DNA of 64,000 nt. It comes from an uncultured Bacteroides sp. Its GTDB lineage: Bacteria > Bacteroidota > Bacteroidia > Bacteroidales > Bacteroidaceae. The notes under the pieces are model-generated. The model searched no databases and was not told where the DNA came from. It saw only the letters and a program-made list of their open reading frames with translations. The position numbers and the translations under genes were made by a program. The DNA is taken from contig NZ_CANRPM010000004.1 in the NCBI RefSeq assembly GCF_947632445.1, forward strand, positions 23,659 to 87,658, written 5' to 3'. Shown here piece by piece: positions 17,365 to 25,934 of this stretch. Every line of letters begins with the position of its first letter. The first letter of the stretch is position 1.

Positions 17365-17414
17365 AAGCCGTCCTGTCCAGGGCCGATAGCCTTTTCGTCC
17401 GGGAAGGGCGGCTT
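17365..17414 (+). terminator. Possible weak terminator or attenuator between GH92 and GH2
   Basis: AAGCCGTCCT (17365-17374) pairs with AGGGCGGCTT (17405-17414) through one G-U pair, followed by TCTCATTCTTT. It would reduce but not clearly stop transcription into the GH2 gene. Confidence 0.4.
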
Positions 17415-17451
17415 TCTCATTCTTTAAAATCTGATTGTCAATTAAGTCCTT

Positions 17452-20400
17452 ATGAAAAAGAAAAAAAACATCGCATTCATGTATGGCGGAGTAGGGGTCC
17501 TGTTGTTCTTGTCCGCCTGTTCCGATGTGCGTACAACTTCGGAAGATTCGTTCCTTCGTTCCGACTATTATACCAGGGGCATCGGCGTCTATCCGGGCAG
17601 TCCGCAGGAAGACTTCTCGCCTGAGCTTCTGCCCGATGGCGAACAGTATCGCAACCTGGCCCTTCTGCGTGCCACGTACCAGTCGTCGGCCTATGATTAC
17701 AACCTGACCTCGCAACTGCTGACCGACGGCATCGTGACCGACTTGGTTCCCAAGTATTTCGACCTTCGGACGGCCGAAGGCTGTGTGCCCAAGCGAGAGC
17801 GGGAATGGATGATAGACGGAGGCCCCTATTCGCGCAACACCGTGCGCGGCGAGGAGGCCTTTTTCGTGTTCGGCATGCACAATTACAGCAAGACCATCAC
17901 CCGTGCGGTGGTGACCGGCACCCTGATTTACGACGATAAGGCGGCTCAGGACGGCTACGAAATGACGTGGGAGGCCTCGAACGACGGCGGTATCTGGACG
18001 GTGCTGGCCGTGAAAGAGGGCGCAGGCCTGCCCGGTGAGGCCCGTTCCGGCCGGGTGGAGGTGAACGACCCCAACAAGCAGAACGGCGGTACCGTGTCCA
18101 TGCCGATGCGCCGGTTGGAGGAAACCTTCGAGTTTACGGACGCGGCGGCATATACTTCCTACCGCATCCGCCTGCGGATGAAGGGCGCTTACGAGTGGAC
18201 TTTCCACGAAGTGGAGTTCTCCAATGCCGACGGAGCGGTAGACCTGAAGCCGTCGCAGTTCTTCACCAGTGCCTGGATGAGCGCTACGGCGGGCAAGGAG
18301 TGGGTCAGCGTAGACTTGGGCTCGCGTTCGGAGTTCGACAAGGTTATTCTCCATTGGGTGAACAAGGCTGTCGAGGGACGCATCCAGATTTCGGATGATG
18401 CGCAGACGTGGAAGGACGCGGCCCCGCTGCCCGGCGGTGACGAACTGACGGACGAGATAGCCGTCAAAGGCAGGGCCCGCTACGTGCGTGTCTGCATGGA
18501 GCAGTCGGCCAACGGCGACCGTTACATCCTGAGCGAAGTGGAGGTGATGGGTCGTGGCGGACTGCGGCCCCATGCGGCAGCCATGCCCCAGGCAACCGGC
18601 GGGAAGCTGACGCTATCGGGAGGCGGCTGGCTGTTGCAGCGCGCTTCGCAGGTGCAGGCCGAAGGCACGGAAATCGCCTCGCCCGCCTATAAGCCCGAAG
18701 GATGGGTGACGGCTACGGTACCGGGTACGGTGCTGACTTCGTACAAGAACGTGGGAGCCCTGGCCGACCCCAACTACGCCGACAACCAGCTGATGATCTC
18801 CGAGTCGTTCTTCAACTCCGACTTCTGGTACCGCAACGAGTTCCGGGTGCCGCCGTCGTTCAAGCGCGACCGTGTGTTCCTGAACTTCGACGGCATCAAC
18901 TGGAAGGCCAATGTCTACCTGAACGGACGGCAGGCGGGCCGGATAGAGGGCGCCTTCATCCGAGGCAAGTTCGACGTGACGGATTACGTGAAGGAAGGCA
19001 CGAACATACTCGCCGTAGAAATCATCAAGAACGCCCACATCGGCGCCATCAAGGAGAAGAACAAGCAGAGCACGGACTTCAACGGGGGCATCCTCGGTGC
19101 GGACAATCCTACGTTCCACGCCACCATCGGATGGGACTGGATACCCACCGTGCGCGGGCGAAACATCGGCATCTGGAACGACGTTTTCCTGACGACAACC
19201 GGCAAGGTCACCGTGCAAGACCCCTACGTGCAGACCCGGCTGGCCTTGCCCGACACCACGCAGGCCCGGCTGACGGCAGAAGTGGTGGTGAAGAACCACG
19301 ACGGCAGGGAGGTGAGCGGAATTTTGTCGGGCAGGATAGGCGACATCCGTATCGAGCAGCCCGTGCAGCTGGCGGCGGGCGAGGAACGCACGGTGGTGTT
19401 CGATGCCGACCGCTTCCCCGGACTGCAATGGAAGAACCCCCGCCTGTGGTGGCCCAACGGCTACGGCACCCCTTACCTGTATGACGCAAACTTCACCTTC
19501 AAGGTGGGCGACGAGGTGTCCGACTCCCGCGACTTCAAGGTGGGCATCCGCCAGATGACGTTCAGCGAGGACGGCGGCGTGCTGAATCTCTACGTCAACG
19601 GGCGCCGTTTCATCGGGCGCGGCGGAAACTGGGGCTTCAGCGAGTCGAACCTGAACTACCGCGGCCGCGAATACGAGACGGCTGTGGCCTATCACGCCGA
19701 CATGCACTTCACCATGCTGCGCAACTGGGTGGGCATGACCGGCGACGAAGAACTCTATGATGCCTGCGACAAATACGGCATCCTCATCTGGCAGGACTTC
19801 TGGCTGGCCAACCCTGCCGACGGTCCCGACCCCGATTGCCCCGACCTGTTCATCGCCAATGCCGAAGACTACGTGAAGCGCATCCGCAGCCATGCCTCCG
19901 TCGGCCTGTATTGCGGCCGCAACGAGGGCTTCCCGCCCGAAGTCATCGACAAGGCCCTGCGCCGCATCGTGAAAGAGGAGCATCCGGGCATACACTACAT
20001 CTCCAGTTCGGCCGACGGCGTGGTGAGCGGGCACGGCCCCTACCGCATGCTGCCCGCCCGCGACTACTTCACGCTGGAAACCGGCAACGACAAGTTCCAC
20101 AGCGAGCGCGGCATGCCCAACGTGCTGACCTACGAGAGCTTCCTCCGCACCTATTCGCCCGAAGGCATCTGGCCGCAGTCCGACCAGTGGGGGATGCACG
20201 ACTACACCTTAGAGGGAGCGCAGGGCGCCGCGTCGTTCAACGAGATTATCGCCGCCGGCTACGGGCAGCCCGAAAGCGCGAAGGAATTTGCCGACCTGGC
20301 CCAGTGGGTGAACTACGACGGCCACCGCAGCCTCTTCGAGTCGCGCAGCAAGAACCGCATGGGCCTGCTGATGTGGATGAGCCACCCCTGCTGGCCCTCG

Positions 20401-21066
20401 ATGGTGTGGCAGACCTACGACTACTTTTTCGAGCCGACGGCGGCCTACTTCGCCATCAAGAAGGCTTCCGAGCCGCTGCACATCCAGTGGAACCCGGCCG
20501 ACGGCGATGTGGAGGTGGTGAACTACCATGCCGGCCGGCATCCCGCGTTGAAAGCCCGCGCCCAAGTGATGGGCATGGATGCCGTCACCGTCTGGGAAAA
20601 GGAAGTCACGGTGGACAGCCGCGAAGACACGACCGAGAAGTGCATCAAGCCGGAATTTCCCGAAGGGCTGAGCCGCGTCCACTTCATCAGGCTGACGCTG
20701 GAGGAAAACGGCAGGATCGTCTCCGAGAACTTCTACCACCGCAGCCTGGCGGAGGACAACGACTACCGCGAACTCAGGCAGCTCCCGAAGATTTCCCTGC
20801 GCACGCAGACCCGCTACGCGAAGGGCGACGACGGCGAGTGGAAAGCCGAAGTGACGGTCGGGAACCGCTCCGAGACTCCGGCCTTGATGGTCCGCCTGAA
20901 CATCGTCGGCGACAAGGACGGCATGCAGTTCCTCCCCATCTTCTACTCCGACAACTACTTTGCGCTGCTGCCGGGCGAGACGAAGCAGGTGAGCGTGCAC
21001 TGGAAGGACGCGGACACGCGCGGAAATGCGCCTTTGCTCCGCGTGTCGGGCTATAATGTGAAGTAA
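17452..21066 (+). CDS. GH2 family beta-mannosidase/exo-beta-glucosaminidase-like lipoprotein with discoidin-like domains
   Basis: 1,204 residues. The lipoprotein signal ends LFLSAC (Cys23). An N-terminal region of about 370 residues holds F5/8 type C-like beta-sandwiches (EWVSVDLGSRSEFDKVILHW, DRYILSEVEVMG). The GH2 sugar-binding domain (WYRNEFRVP, NFDGINWKANVYLNGR), immunoglobulin-like domain and TIM barrel follow. The acid/base Glu is in LYCGRNEG near residue 825 and the candidate nucleophile in FHSERGMPN near 885. The barrel resembles CsxA-type exo-beta-glucosaminidases and Bacteroides GH2 beta-mannosidases. Beside GH92, GH125 and GH20, cleavage of the core Man-beta-GlcNAc bond is the best guess. 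Visibly GC-rich compared with downstream genes. Confidence 0.88.
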   Translation: MKKKKNIAFMYGGVGVLLFLSACSDVRTTSEDSFLRSDYYTRGIGVYPGSPQEDFSPELLPDGEQYRNLALLRATYQSSAYDYNLTSQLLTDGIVTDLVPKYFDLRTAEGCVPKREREWMIDGGPYSRNTVRGEEAFFVFGMHNYSKTITRAVVTGTLIYDDKAAQDGYEMTWEASNDGGIWTVLAVKEGAGLPGEARSGRVEVNDPNKQNGGTVSMPMRRLEETFEFTDAAAYTSYRIRLRMKGAYEWTFHEVEFSNADGAVDLKPSQFFTSAWMSATAGKEWVSVDLGSRSEFDKVILHWVNKAVEGRIQISDDAQTWKDAAPLPGGDELTDEIAVKGRARYVRVCMEQSANGDRYILSEVEVMGRGGLRPHAAAMPQATGGKLTLSGGGWLLQRASQVQAEGTEIASPAYKPEGWVTATVPGTVLTSYKNVGALADPNYADNQLMISESFFNSDFWYRNEFRVPPSFKRDRVFLNFDGINWKANVYLNGRQAGRIEGAFIRGKFDVTDYVKEGTNILAVEIIKNAHIGAIKEKNKQSTDFNGGILGADNPTFHATIGWDWIPTVRGRNIGIWNDVFLTTTGKVTVQDPYVQTRLALPDTTQARLTAEVVVKNHDGREVSGILSGRIGDIRIEQPVQLAAGEERTVVFDADRFPGLQWKNPRLWWPNGYGTPYLYDANFTFKVGDEVSDSRDFKVGIRQMTFSEDGGVLNLYVNGRRFIGRGGNWGFSESNLNYRGREYETAVAYHADMHFTMLRNWVGMTGDEELYDACDKYGILIWQDFWLANPADGPDPDCPDLFIANAEDYVKRIRSHASVGLYCGRNEGFPPEVIDKALRRIVKEEHPGIHYISSSADGVVSGHGPYRMLPARDYFTLETGNDKFHSERGMPNVLTYESFLRTYSPEGIWPQSDQWGMHDYTLEGAQGAASFNEIIAAGYGQPESAKEFADLAQWVNYDGHRSLFESRSKNRMGLLMWMSHPCWPSMVWQTYDYFFEPTAAYFAIKKASEPLHIQWNPADGDVEVVNYHAGRHPALKARAQVMGMDAVTVWEKEVTVDSREDTTEKCIKPEFPEGLSRVHFIRLTLEENGRIVSENFYHRSLAEDNDYRELRQLPKISLRTQTRYAKGDDGEWKAEVTVGNRSETPALMVRLNIVGDKDGMQFLPIFYSDNYFALLPGETKQVSVHWKDADTRGNAPLLRVSGYNVK

Positions 21067-21070
21067 ACGG

Positions 21071-21106
21071 GCAGCCTGCCGGCAAAATTCTTTCCGGCAG
21101 GGCTGC
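21071..21106 (+). terminator. Terminator after the glycosidase operon
   Basis: GCAGCCTGCCGG (21071-21082) pairs with CCGGCAGGGCTGC (21094-21106) with a one-base bulge, followed by AAATCCTTATTTTT. The U-rich tail overlaps a -7 promoter box for the remnant gene at 21151. Confidence 0.75.
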
Positions 21107-21121
21107 AAATCCTTATTTTTG
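21091..21121 (+). promoter_or_regulatory. Promoter upstream of a broken secreted gene
   Basis: TTTC (21091-21094), 19 bp, then TATTTTTG (21114-21121). Near-consensus Bacteroidetes promoter 30 bp before the ATG of the signal-peptide remnant at 21151. Confidence 0.45.
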
Positions 21122-21150
21122 CGGTATCGTTTACAATTAACATTCGGATT

Positions 21151-21231
21151 ATGAAAAGAAAAACGGATGTGGATGGCAGCCCTTGCGGCGGCTGCCTCCT
21201 TACAGGCGCAAACATTTGAGAAATCCGCCTG
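21151..21231 (+). pseudogene. Frameshifted 5' remnant of a secreted protein gene (signal peptide only)
   Basis: ATG at 21151 opens MKRKT and then runs into a stop after 22 codons. One base less in the AAAAA run (21159-21163) would read MKRKRMWMAALAAAASLQAQ then TFEKS, a complete signal peptide with a basic n-region, an Ala/Leu core and an LQA-Q cleavage site. After about EKSA the frame becomes Pro/Arg-rich and has no recognisable domain. A plausible promoter remains upstream and a terminator hairpin follows at 21286. I read it as the 5' stump of a deleted gene, possibly a former fifth member of the glycosidase cluster. It could instead be an unrelated short ORF. Confidence 0.5.
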
Positions 21232-21285
21232 CGGTTCTGACCGCCGGTGCCTGCCGCCGCCCCGTCCGCCCCGCACGGACACAAC

Positions 21286-21321
21286 AAAGGGTGCCCCTTT
21301 TCGGAATCGGGGGCACCCTTT
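21286..21321. terminator. Bidirectional terminator
   Basis: Perfect 12-bp stem AAAGGGTGCCCC (21286-21297) and GGGGCACCCTTT (21310-21321) with a 12-nt loop. It serves the minus-strand DUF6261-like gene and the plus-strand remnant. Confidence 0.85.
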
Positions 21322-21350
21322 CTGTTTGCGGCCGGTCGTCCGCTCGCGGT

Positions 21351-22163
21351 TTAGAGGGGACTCTCGCCGTCGTCGCCTCCGCCGTCGCCGCCGGTGCCGG
21401 ACGTACCGCCGCCGGTGTCGGAGTCGGGAAGGTCGGTCATGGAGCCGCCGGAGGTCGACGAGCCCATCTCCTGTTCGGCCTTGAAGATGATGCCGTTCAC
21501 CTTCTGGATGAAGGCGGTCACTTCGTCCGAGGGCTGGAGCACGGCAAGCGCGTTCACCGTCAGCACAATCTGCTGGTAGATGGCGTCAATTTGCGTGCGC
21601 AGCTCGCGGCTGTCGATGCTTTGCAGGGCGGCCAGCGTGGCGGCTTCCTCCTGGTTGCGCTCGTAGGCCTTCTCGAAGTCGTCGTTGGCCTGCTTCAGCG
21701 CGGTCACTTCGTCTTTCAGGCCGAGGGCGGCGGCGTAGGTGGCGCCTTCGCCGGCGCTCAGCACGGCAACCATGCCGTTGATTTCGGCCGTCTCCTTCTG
21801 GTAGGCGTGCCCGCCGATGCCCTTGTAGGGCGCGAGCAGCTGGCGGAGCTTGTTGGCGGCGTCGGCCTTTTCGGCGATGATGGAAGTGGTGTGGGCTACC
21901 GTCACGTTCATGATGACGCCCACGCCCCGGTCGCGCCGGCTGTCGGCCGCACTGACGTCGACGGTGCTCGCCATTGCGGTCTTGCGGTTGACGATGTTGC
22001 CTTCGAGTTCGATTTTCTTCGTGTACTCGTCGACGTAGCTCTCCACGTGGAGGGCGGCTGCGGTGGCGTTGCCGATGGCCTTGTTCACGTCGAGGTGGAA
22101 CTTGTTGTGGGCGCCTGTTGTCAAATGCGTCAGGGCGAACCCTGTAATTTGTGATACTGCCAT
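21351..22163 (-). CDS. DUF6261-like protein, paralogue 2 (function unknown)
   Basis: 270 residues from the ATG at 22163, no export signal. Mostly helical, with TALKQANDDFEKAYERNQEEA near the middle and a Gly/Ser/Asp-rich tail ending GESPL, like the paralogue at 10027-10863. The family name is from memory. The frame stays open upstream through the whole 42-bp repeat array, giving a 415-codon ORF, but the first 145 codons have the repeat's periodic composition and there is a stop-free accident from a 42-bp (14-codon) period. The leader AATAATAACCTTTAAAATTG before the start resembles that of paralogue 1. Sits alone between a terminator and the array. Confidence 0.75.
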   Translation of the reverse strand: MAVSQITGFALTHLTTGAHNKFHLDVNKAIGNATAAALHVESYVDEYTKKIELEGNIVNRKTAMASTVDVSAADSRRDRGVGVIMNVTVAHTTSIIAEKADAANKLRQLLAPYKGIGGHAYQKETAEINGMVAVLSAGEGATYAAALGLKDEVTALKQANDDFEKAYERNQEEAATLAALQSIDSRELRTQIDAIYQQIVLTVNALAVLQPSDEVTAFIQKVNGIIFKAEQEMGSSTSGGSMTDLPDSDTGGGTSGTGGDGGGDDGESPL

Positions 22164-22719
22164 AATCTTTACTTCAATTTTAAAGGTTATTATTTGGGTT
22201 AACTGTATTTTCCTTTCGTCTGCGGCGGTGGCGATGCCGGCTATCGCGATTTTCCACCCTGCAACGGCGGTTGTCGGGCCGGACATCCCGATTTTTGCCC
22301 CGTCGACGACGGTTTTCAGCCCGAACATCCCGATTTTCTGCCCCGCAACCGCGGTTTTCAGCCCGACCATCCCGATTTTCTGCCCCGCAACCGCGGTTTT
22401 CGGCCGACTTTCGCGATTTTCTGCCCCGCAACGGCGGTGTTTGGCCCGAACATCCCGATTTTCTGCTCCGCAACCGAGGTTTTCAGCCCGACCATCCCGA
22501 TTTTCTGCTCCGCAACCGCGGTTTTCGGCCGACTTTCGCGATTTTCTGCCCCGCAACGGCGGTTTTTGGCCCGAACATCCCGATTTTCGGCTCCGCAACC
22601 GAGGTTTTCAGCCCGACCATCGCGATTTCTGCCGTAAAGATAATGAAATAGTCGGTAAAATCCGCCTTTGCGGCGCGAAAATCCGTCGGGCGGAGCGGCC
22701 TTTTCCGTCGCGCGGTGCG
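22164..22719. other. Intergenic region between MATE and DUF6261-like genes
   Basis: Contains the 42-bp repeat array (22243-22636) plus about 80 bp on either side. Nothing else recognisable; the open frames through it on both strands are products of the repeat. Confidence 0.8.
22243..22636. repeat. 42-bp tandem array with three-unit higher-order structure
   Basis: Units start at 22243, 22285, 22327, 22369, 22410, 22452, 22494, 22535, 22577 and 22619, steps of 42, with 41 at every third. From 22327 on, three unit types marked GAACATCCCG, GACCATCCCG and GACTTTCGCG rotate, so the array repeats every 125 bp as well. Units carry CCCCGCAACCGCGGTTTTC with the palindrome AACCGCGGTT in some copies. 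A more degenerate copy may extend to about 22201. The same family occurs inverted at 41.76-42.03 kb. Confidence 0.95.
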
Positions 22720-24066
22720 CTATATCCGCTTCTCCGCCCAGTTGCCCCGCCGCAGGTAGCGGTCGCAGAAGAACAGGATGAAGGCGGCATAGACCAGCTC
22801 CGACGTCCAGCACAGGGCCACGTCGACGCGCAGGAAGAGGATGATGAGCGTAATGTAGGCCACGTAGACGACCAGCGTCGCCAGCTCCAGCGCGAGCGCC
22901 GTGCGCGTGTTTCCCGTGCCCGAAACGGCCTGGAAGCAGACATTGGCGGGCACCAGCAGCAGGTAGGTGGAGCACATGACCCACAGCGAGGGCACGGCTG
23001 CCTGTTGCAGGTCGGCCATGTCGGTATAGATGCCCAGCACGACGCGGGGGAAGAGGCAGAAGAGCAGGGCCGGCGGGAGGACGAAGGTATAGGCCAGGCG
23101 GATGTGCTGGCGGACGGTGGGGCGCACGCTGCCGGCGCGGCCCGCCCCGATGAGGTTGCTCACCAGCGAGCCGCAGGTCGAGGCGAAGGCCATCATCACC
23201 ATGAACAGGATGCCGCTGACGCTGCGGATGACGTTGGTCACCGCCAGCGGGCGTTCGCCCAGGTGTTCGATGTAGAGAAAGAACAGGAACCACGTGCCGA
23301 GCGACAGGAAATTCTGCAACATCATCCAGAACGACACGTCCAGCATCCGGCGCAGCACGTCCGTCCGCAGCGGCGGGATGCGGTCGAGCCCGTACTTGCG
23401 GCAGTCGATGCGGCGGCGCGTGTAGGCGGCGAAGAACACGAGCGACACCAGCTCGGCCAGCGACGAGCCGATGGCCGCTCCGGCAATGCCCATCGCCGGC
23501 AGCCCCGGCATTCCGAAAATCAGGACATAATTGAACACCACGTTGCTCAGCACCATGACGACGGAGTTCAGCGTCAGCGTCCGCGTCTGTGTGGTGCCGA
23601 GGAAAAACGCGCGGAAGATGGCCGCACTGAAGGAGAAGAAGGCGCCGAAGACGCGCCAGTGCAGGTAGGCCGAGGCGGCCTCGTAAATCTGCGGCGAAGC
23701 GATGATGCGCTTCAGCAGCAGGGGCGAAAAACAGTGGGAGAGGAGGAAGAGCACGGCGGCCAGTGCGGTCTGGAAATAGATGCCCTGATAGAACAGGGGG
23801 CCGATTTCGCGGTAGCGCCCCTCGCCGTTGCGCCGCCCCACGAGTATCTGCGTCCCGATGCTGAACCCGAAGGCCACCATGAAGATGACCATGTAGAACA
23901 CCCCGGCGATGGCCGAGGCGCCCAGCTCGACCTCGCCGACGCGGCCCAGAAAAGCCGTGTCGGTCATGCCGATCAGCTGCTCCATGAGCAGGCTGACGAG
24001 GACGGGGCAGGCGATGCGCCGGATTTGCCCGTCGGTGTAGCGGGCAGGCAGTTCGGGGGCCGTCAT
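22720..24066 (-). CDS. MATE family multidrug/cation efflux transporter
   Basis: 448 residues with 12 hydrophobic segments in two related halves, the MATE (MOP superfamily) plan. The first half begins [40 protein letters not shown], the family's N-terminal signature, and the second half has an equivalent [21 protein letters not shown] block. It exports drugs or metabolites in exchange for sodium or protons across the inner membrane. Its start codon overlaps the yidC stop by 4 bp (ATGA), so it is translationally coupled to yidC. The substrate is unknown. Confidence 0.93.
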   Translation of the reverse strand: MTAPELPARYTDGQIRRIACPVLVSLLMEQLIGMTDTAFLGRVGEVELGASAIAGVFYMVIFMVAFGFSIGTQILVGRRNGEGRYREIGPLFYQGIYFQTALAAVLFLLSHCFSPLLLKRIIASPQIYEAASAYLHWRVFGAFFSFSAAIFRAFFLGTTQTRTLTLNSVVMVLSNVVFNYVLIFGMPGLPAMGIAGAAIGSSLAELVSLVFFAAYTRRRIDCRKYGLDRIPPLRTDVLRRMLDVSFWMMLQNFLSLGTWFLFFLYIEHLGERPLAVTNVIRSVSGILFMVMMAFASTCGSLVSNLIGAGRAGSVRPTVRQHIRLAYTFVLPPALLFCLFPRVVLGIYTDMADLQQAAVPSLWVMCSTYLLLVPANVCFQAVSGTGNTRTALALELATLVVYVAYITLIILFLRVDVALCWTSELVYAAFILFFCDRYLRRGNWAEKRI

Positions 24067-25910
24067 CTGCGGTTCTGCCGCTGCTTCATCAGCTCCTGCT
24101 GCTTCTGCATGGCCTCCAGTCGGGCGGCGAAGCCGGATGTCTTCATCTTCTTGGGGTCTTTCTTGTTAGCCTCCAGTCGGGCGAGGAGTTTCGCCTCGTC
24201 GGTCGTCCGGCGCAGCACGAGGGTCGTCACTACGCTGACGAGCGTGGAGATGAAGTAGTAGTAGTTCAGGCCCGACGGATAGTCGTTCAGGATGAACAGG
24301 AACATGACGGGCATCAGGTAGGACATCCACTTCATGGCGGCCATCTGGGGGTTGGCGCCCGTGTCCTGCTGCTGCATCATGTACTTCGTGTTCAGGATGT
24401 TCGTCGCCGTCATCAGCACGCAGAACAGGCTGAGGTGGTCGCCCAGGAACGGGATGCGGAAGGGGAAGTTGACGAAGGCGTCGTAGGTCGACAGGTCGTC
24501 CGCCCAGAGGAAGCCCTGCTGGCGCAGTTCGATGGCGCTTGGGATGAACATGAAGAGGGCGATGAGCACCGGCATCTGGATGAGCATCGGCAGGCATCCG
24601 CCCATCGGGCTGACGCCGTACTGGCTGTAGAGGGTCATGATTTCCTGCTGCTTCTTCATGGCGTCTTCCTGCTTGGGGTACTTTTGGTTGATGACGTCGA
24701 TTTTCGGCTTCAGCACGCGCATCCTGGCGGAGGAGAGATACGTCTTCCACGTGGCGGGGAAGACGACGGCCTTCACGATGAGCGTCAGGAAGAGCAGCAC
24801 CATGCCCATGCTGAGCCCCCAGCCGGACAGCCAGTCGAAGATGTTGATGATGAACCACCTGTTCACCCAGCGGAACAGGGGCCAGCCCAGGTAGACCAGC
24901 TTGTTCAGCTCCCATTCCGTGTCGCGGCCCTTGTCGAGGGCGGTCAGCGTCTTGTAGTGGTTGGGGCCGAAGTAGAAGTGCAGCTGCGTGGCGTCGTTTC
25001 CGGCGGGGTCGAAGCGGGTGTTCATCTCGGCGGAGTAGTCCTTGATGTAGCCGCTGCCCTGCGGTTCCGTCCGCGAGGCGAGTTTGGCCTGCGCGAAGTC
25101 GTCTTCGGCGATGAATACCGACGAGAAGAACTGGTTCTTGAAGGCAATCCAGCTGAGCGTGCCGGCGGGTTCCTTCTCGCTGCTCTTGGCGGCGGAAAGG
25201 TTGTCCGTCCCCTCGCCGCTGACCTTGTACGTCAGTTCGGCGAGGCGGTTTTCAAACGTGTATCCCTTTTCAATCTGACGGGCGCGCTGCGACCACTCGA
25301 TGTCCACGTGGCTGTTTCCGGCGGCCAGCTTCCCGTCCATGCCCGTCGCCCGTATGCTGAAGTCGACGAGGTAGGAACCCCGGTGCAGGCTGTAGCAGAA
25401 GTCGATGTAGCTGTCGTCGTCGGCCGCCAGACGCATGGTGAGGGTGGAGTCCGTTCGGTCGGCCGCCTCGAAATAGTAGTTGCGCGTCTGCATGGTCTCC
25501 CTTTTGTTGTAGAACAGGAAGTTGAGGTCGACATCGTCGCTGCCGAACAGGGTGAGCGGTGTCTTCTTGTCCTGCTCCATGTAGCCTTTCAGGGTCACGG
25601 AGCACGGCGTGCCGCCTTTGGTACGGACGGCCAGCGCCATCAGGTCGTTCTGGATGGTAATCGTTTCGTCCTGCCCCTTGAATGCGCGGAAGAACAGGGC
25701 GGTAGAGTCGTCGACGGCCTCTTCCTTCTCGTTGGCGAGGGCCGCTTCCGCTTTGGCTTTCAGGTCGGCTTCGCGCTGCTGGACGAGCGCGATGGAGTCG
25801 TAGTAGTGTTGCCGGGCCTCCAGCTGCTCCTTGCTGGGTCGGCTCAGGAAACTGAAGCCGATCAGCAGAATGGCAATCAGCGCAAATCCGGTAATGGTAT
25901 TTTTGTCCAT
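24063..25910 (-). CDS. yidC: Membrane protein insertase YidC
   Basis: 615 residues. Inserts and folds inner-membrane proteins alone or with SecYEG. Layout: an N-terminal membrane helix ([17 protein letters not shown]), a large periplasmic beta-supersandwich domain to about residue 350, then the conserved five-helix core starting [34 protein letters not shown], with [23 protein letters not shown] and the Bacteroidetes-type [10 protein letters not shown] basic C-terminal tail ([15 protein letters not shown]) may bind ribosomes. It is 24 bp downstream of pyrG on the same strand and overlaps the MATE gene, so pyrG-yidC-MATE is probably one operon. Confidence 0.97.
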   Translation of the reverse strand: MDKNTITGFALIAILLIGFSFLSRPSKEQLEARQHYYDSIALVQQREADLKAKAEAALANEKEEAVDDSTALFFRAFKGQDETITIQNDLMALAVRTKGGTPCSVTLKGYMEQDKKTPLTLFGSDDVDLNFLFYNKRETMQTRNYYFEAADRTDSTLTMRLAADDDSYIDFCYSLHRGSYLVDFSIRATGMDGKLAAGNSHVDIEWSQRARQIEKGYTFENRLAELTYKVSGEGTDNLSAAKSSEKEPAGTLSWIAFKNQFFSSVFIAEDDFAQAKLASRTEPQGSGYIKDYSAEMNTRFDPAGNDATQLHFYFGPNHYKTLTALDKGRDTEWELNKLVYLGWPLFRWVNRWFIINIFDWLSGWGLSMGMVLLFLTLIVKAVVFPATWKTYLSSARMRVLKPKIDVINQKYPKQEDAMKKQQEIMTLYSQYGVSPMGGCLPMLIQMPVLIALFMFIPSAIELRQQGFLWADDLSTYDAFVNFPFRIPFLGDHLSLFCVLMTATNILNTKYMMQQQDTGANPQMAAMKWMSYLMPVMFLFILNDYPSGLNYYYFISTLVSVVTTLVLRRTTDEAKLLARLEANKKDPKKMKTSGFAARLEAMQKQQELMKQRQNRR

Positions 25911-25934
25911 GTGGGTCTTGAATTAAGGGTGAAA

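Noticed and set aside
17341..17451. Promoter for a separate GH2 transcript
   Set aside because: I could not find a convincing -7/-33 pair in the 111-bp gap; the weak hairpin there does not prove a separate unit.
16564..18573. 669-codon minus-strand ORF opposite GH92 and GH2, and similar long antisense ORFs opposite GH2
   Set aside because: High-GC coding sequence leaves the antisense frame open. No recognisable domain in any.
22180..22651. ORFs of 60-310 codons on both strands in the 42-bp array, including the 311-codon minus ORF that runs into the MATE gene
   Set aside because: The 42-bp period keeps all frames open, so length alone carries no information. MATE and DUF6261-like genes explain the real coding.
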